Below, piece by piece: positions 5,577 to 6,908 of a DNA stretch of 6,908 nucleotides (position 1 is the first letter of the stretch; each line of letters begins with the position of its first letter). The notes under the pieces are model-generated. The model made no database searches, was not told where the DNA came from, and was given only the letters and a program-made list of their open reading frames with translations. The stretch is from Neptuniibacter sp. (GTDB lineage: Bacteria; Pseudomonadota; Gammaproteobacteria; Pseudomonadales; Balneatricaceae): the NCBI GenBank assembly GCA_030149405.1, contig JASBRM010000006.1, positions 1 to 6,908 on the forward strand, read 5' to 3'. The position numbers and the translations under genes are program-made.

Positions 5577-6332
5577 TTAAGCGCTGGTTTTCTTAGTTTT
5601 TCGCAACACCCAGAGCACGGGTCCCGAAGCTGCGTAGGTAAGGAATAACAACCACAAGAAAGTTTCTGGGCTGATCGAGATAACCCCAACCGCAAGTACA
5701 ATACCTGCGAGAATAAGAAAAGGCACTTTCTCTTTGAGGCTCACATCTTTAAAGCTGTAATAGAGGATATTACTGACCATAAGCACCCCAATCACAGCCA
5801 CATAAAGAGCAATCAGATACGCAAATGGAGCCCCATCTATACCATACTCAGTGGCAGCCCATACCAGACCCGCCACAGTAGCAGCGGCTGCTGGACTTGG
5901 CAGCCCCATGAAGTAACGCTTATCCATTGAACCGATCTGGGTATTGAAACGGGCTAGCCGTAAAGCCGCCCCGGCCACATAAACAAAGGCAGCAAACCAA
6001 CCGAGTTTACCGATATCATCCAGCACCCAGTTAAATACGACCAGTGAGGGCGCCACACCAAATGAGACCATATCGGCAAGTGAATCATACTCAGCACCGA
6101 AAGCGCTGGATGTATTAGTAAGGCGAGCTACCCGACCATCCAAGCCATCCAATACCATGGCGACAAAAATCGCTATTGCGGCATTTTCGAAGTTGCTGTG
6201 CATACTGGCAACCACTGCGTAGAAACCCGAAAACAACGCTCCTGTGGTAAACAGGTTCGGCAGCAGATAAATACCTCTGCTTCTCGGTTTAACAGGTTCC
6301 TGGTTTTCTTCCTGATTAGGTTGCTCAGTCAT
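5577..6332 (-). CDS. pssA: CDP-diacylglycerol-serine O-phosphatidyltransferase (phosphatidylserine synthase)
   Basis: This 251-residue integral membrane enzyme joins CDP-diacylglycerol and L-serine to give phosphatidylserine and CMP, the step leading to phosphatidylethanolamine. The CDP-alcohol phosphotransferase signature DG-x2-AR-x8-G-x3-D-x3-D is complete: Asp65, Gly66, Ala69, Arg70, Gly79, Asp83 and Asp87 (DGRVARL to EYDSLADMVS). The sequence RGIYLLPNLFTTGALFSGFYA (19-39) ahead of it and GLPSPAAAATVAGL later are typical of this enzyme. Several membrane helices follow. A hydrophilic N-terminus of about 18 residues precedes the first helix. It belongs to the membrane-embedded type II synthases, not the phospholipase D-like type of E. 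coli. The start is ATG at 6332, with only a weak upstream GGAAA. It is followed by a strong terminator, and the preceding gene on the same strand ends 66 bases upstream. Phosphatidylglycerophosphate synthase shares the motif, but the flanking sequence favours PssA. Confidence 0.93.
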   Translation of the reverse strand: MTEQPNQEENQEPVKPRSRGIYLLPNLFTTGALFSGFYAVVASMHSNFENAAIAIFVAMVLDGLDGRVARLTNTSSAFGAEYDSLADMVSFGVAPSLVVFNWVLDDIGKLGWFAAFVYVAGAALRLARFNTQIGSMDKRYFMGLPSPAAAATVAGLVWAATEYGIDGAPFAYLIALYVAVIGVLMVSNILYYSFKDVSLKEKVPFLILAGIVLAVGVISISPETFLWLLFLTYAASGPVLWVLRKTKKTSA

Positions 6333-6398
6333 GATTTATATATTTTCCGGTAGTGCTGAAAATGGGCATTTTACTGTTCAAATGCAAAGTATGCTATG

Positions 6399-6908
6399 TC
6401 AGGCTTGAAGATGCTCTTGATCAACAAGTATACGCTGAACAAATTTACCCATCAGAGCATTAGATTCAGGTGTTTCCTGTGCGGCTGACAACACCTGATC
6501 AAGATGGCCATCACCGTCGGTATATTTCTCTTTGTAAAAGGTCAGGCGCTCAACCAGGACCCTTTTATCCACTTCTGGATGAAACTGAAACGCCCAGAAT
6601 GGCTGATCTTTAAGTCGGAACGCATGGATACACTGATCCGTATAAGCCAGCGTTATGCAGTTTTTTGGCAGACTGTCAGCATACTGTTTGTGCACAGATA
6701 CCGCATAAAACTGATCTGGTGTATCCCGAAACAAGGCGTCACCCCAAGCCGCATTTGCGAGAGAGATAGGCATAGTTCCCATCTCAAAATCTTTTTCTCT
6801 ATGCAGAATTTTCCCGCCCAAAGCCAACACCGCTAACTGGAAACCAAAACAGGAAGCAAACACCGGTTTAGACAATTGTGAACAATGGAGAATCAAGCGT
6901 TGGCAAGC
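6399..6908 (-). CDS. Class I glutamine amidotransferase (partial, N-terminus off the right edge)
   Basis: The frame is open to the window edge, giving 169 residues of C-terminal sequence. The TTG at 6896 is not a plausible start because the nucleophile region lies only 16 residues after it, whereas the family has about 80 residues before that point. The catalytic parts seen are the nucleophilic elbow FASCFGFQLAVLALGG (Cys20 of the visible part) and FQFHPEVD with His110 and Glu112, which complete the Cys-His-Glu triad. SVHKQYADSLP matches the SHxD-like loop of GMP synthase-type domains. These domains release ammonia from glutamine. Stand-alone members are often labelled GMP synthase-like, but their acceptor substrate is usually unknown, and nothing here reveals it. 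The roughly 50-residue C-terminal tail after HPE is typical of stand-alone type 1 amidotransferases. Its stop lies 66 bases before pssA; the two may be cotranscribed. Confidence 0.88.
   Translation of the reverse strand, partial: ACQRLILHCSQLSKPVFASCFGFQLAVLALGGKILHREKDFEMGTMPISLANAAWGDALFRDTPDQFYAVSVHKQYADSLPKNCITLAYTDQCIHAFRLKDQPFWAFQFHPEVDKRVLVERLTFYKEKYTDGDGHLDQVLSAAQETPESNALMGKFVQRILVDQEHLQA

Noticed and set aside
6504..6836. Plus-strand frame of 110 codons opposite the amidotransferase
   Set aside because: It is a shadow of the minus-strand gene, which has intact catalytic motifs.
6399..6896. Amidotransferase starting at the TTG at 6896
   Set aside because: The frame is open to the window edge and the family has a substantial N-terminal region before the catalytic cysteine; the gene is simply cut by the window.

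Overview
The window carries the core of an aa3-type cytochrome c oxidase gene cluster from a gammaproteobacterium. The order coxB-coxA-ctaG-coxC-SURF1, a CoxB with a fused C-terminal cytochrome c domain, and the small membrane proteins DUF2909 and DUF2970 around it all resemble clusters of the Pseudomonas/Marinobacter/Oceanospirillales type. I cannot name a genus from the sequence alone.

Layout from right to left, since almost everything lies on the minus strand. At 6399-6908 is the C-terminal part of a class I glutamine amidotransferase that runs off the right edge. Next comes pssA (phosphatidylserine synthase), closed by a strong hairpin terminator at 5546-5571. A pair of very small membrane-protein genes follows: a 36-residue protein starting with a Cys-Ser-Cys motif, then a DUF2970 protein with a GTG start, only 2 bases apart. 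Positions 4951-5147 hold no recognised gene. They contain a likely promoter and an unusually structured leader of about 160 nt in front of coxB. The oxidase genes then run tightly packed: coxB (subunit II plus cytochrome c), coxA (subunit I), ctaG (copper chaperone for CuB) and coxC (subunit III), with gaps of 9 and 10 bases and a 4-base ATGA overlap. A DUF2909 gene on the plus strand is wedged tail to tail against coxC, and a SURF1 gene, cut by the left edge, continues on the minus strand.

Functionally, coxA, coxB and coxC encode the three core subunits of a proton-pumping haem-copper oxidase. CtaG and SURF1 insert CuB and haem a into subunit I. The small membrane proteins are uncharacterised; their position suggests roles in the oxidase or its assembly, but that is inference.

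The least ordinary part is the coxB leader. Related segments (CAGGC, GAGCCTG, CAGGCTC, GAGCCTG) occur in alternating polarity, so the RNA could fold in mutually exclusive ways. One fold is terminator-like and another buries the coxB ribosome binding site. This may be a cis-acting RNA switch controlling the oxidase operon. The second candidate for novelty is the 36-residue CSC protein. The rest is ordinary, well-conserved respiratory and lipid metabolism.
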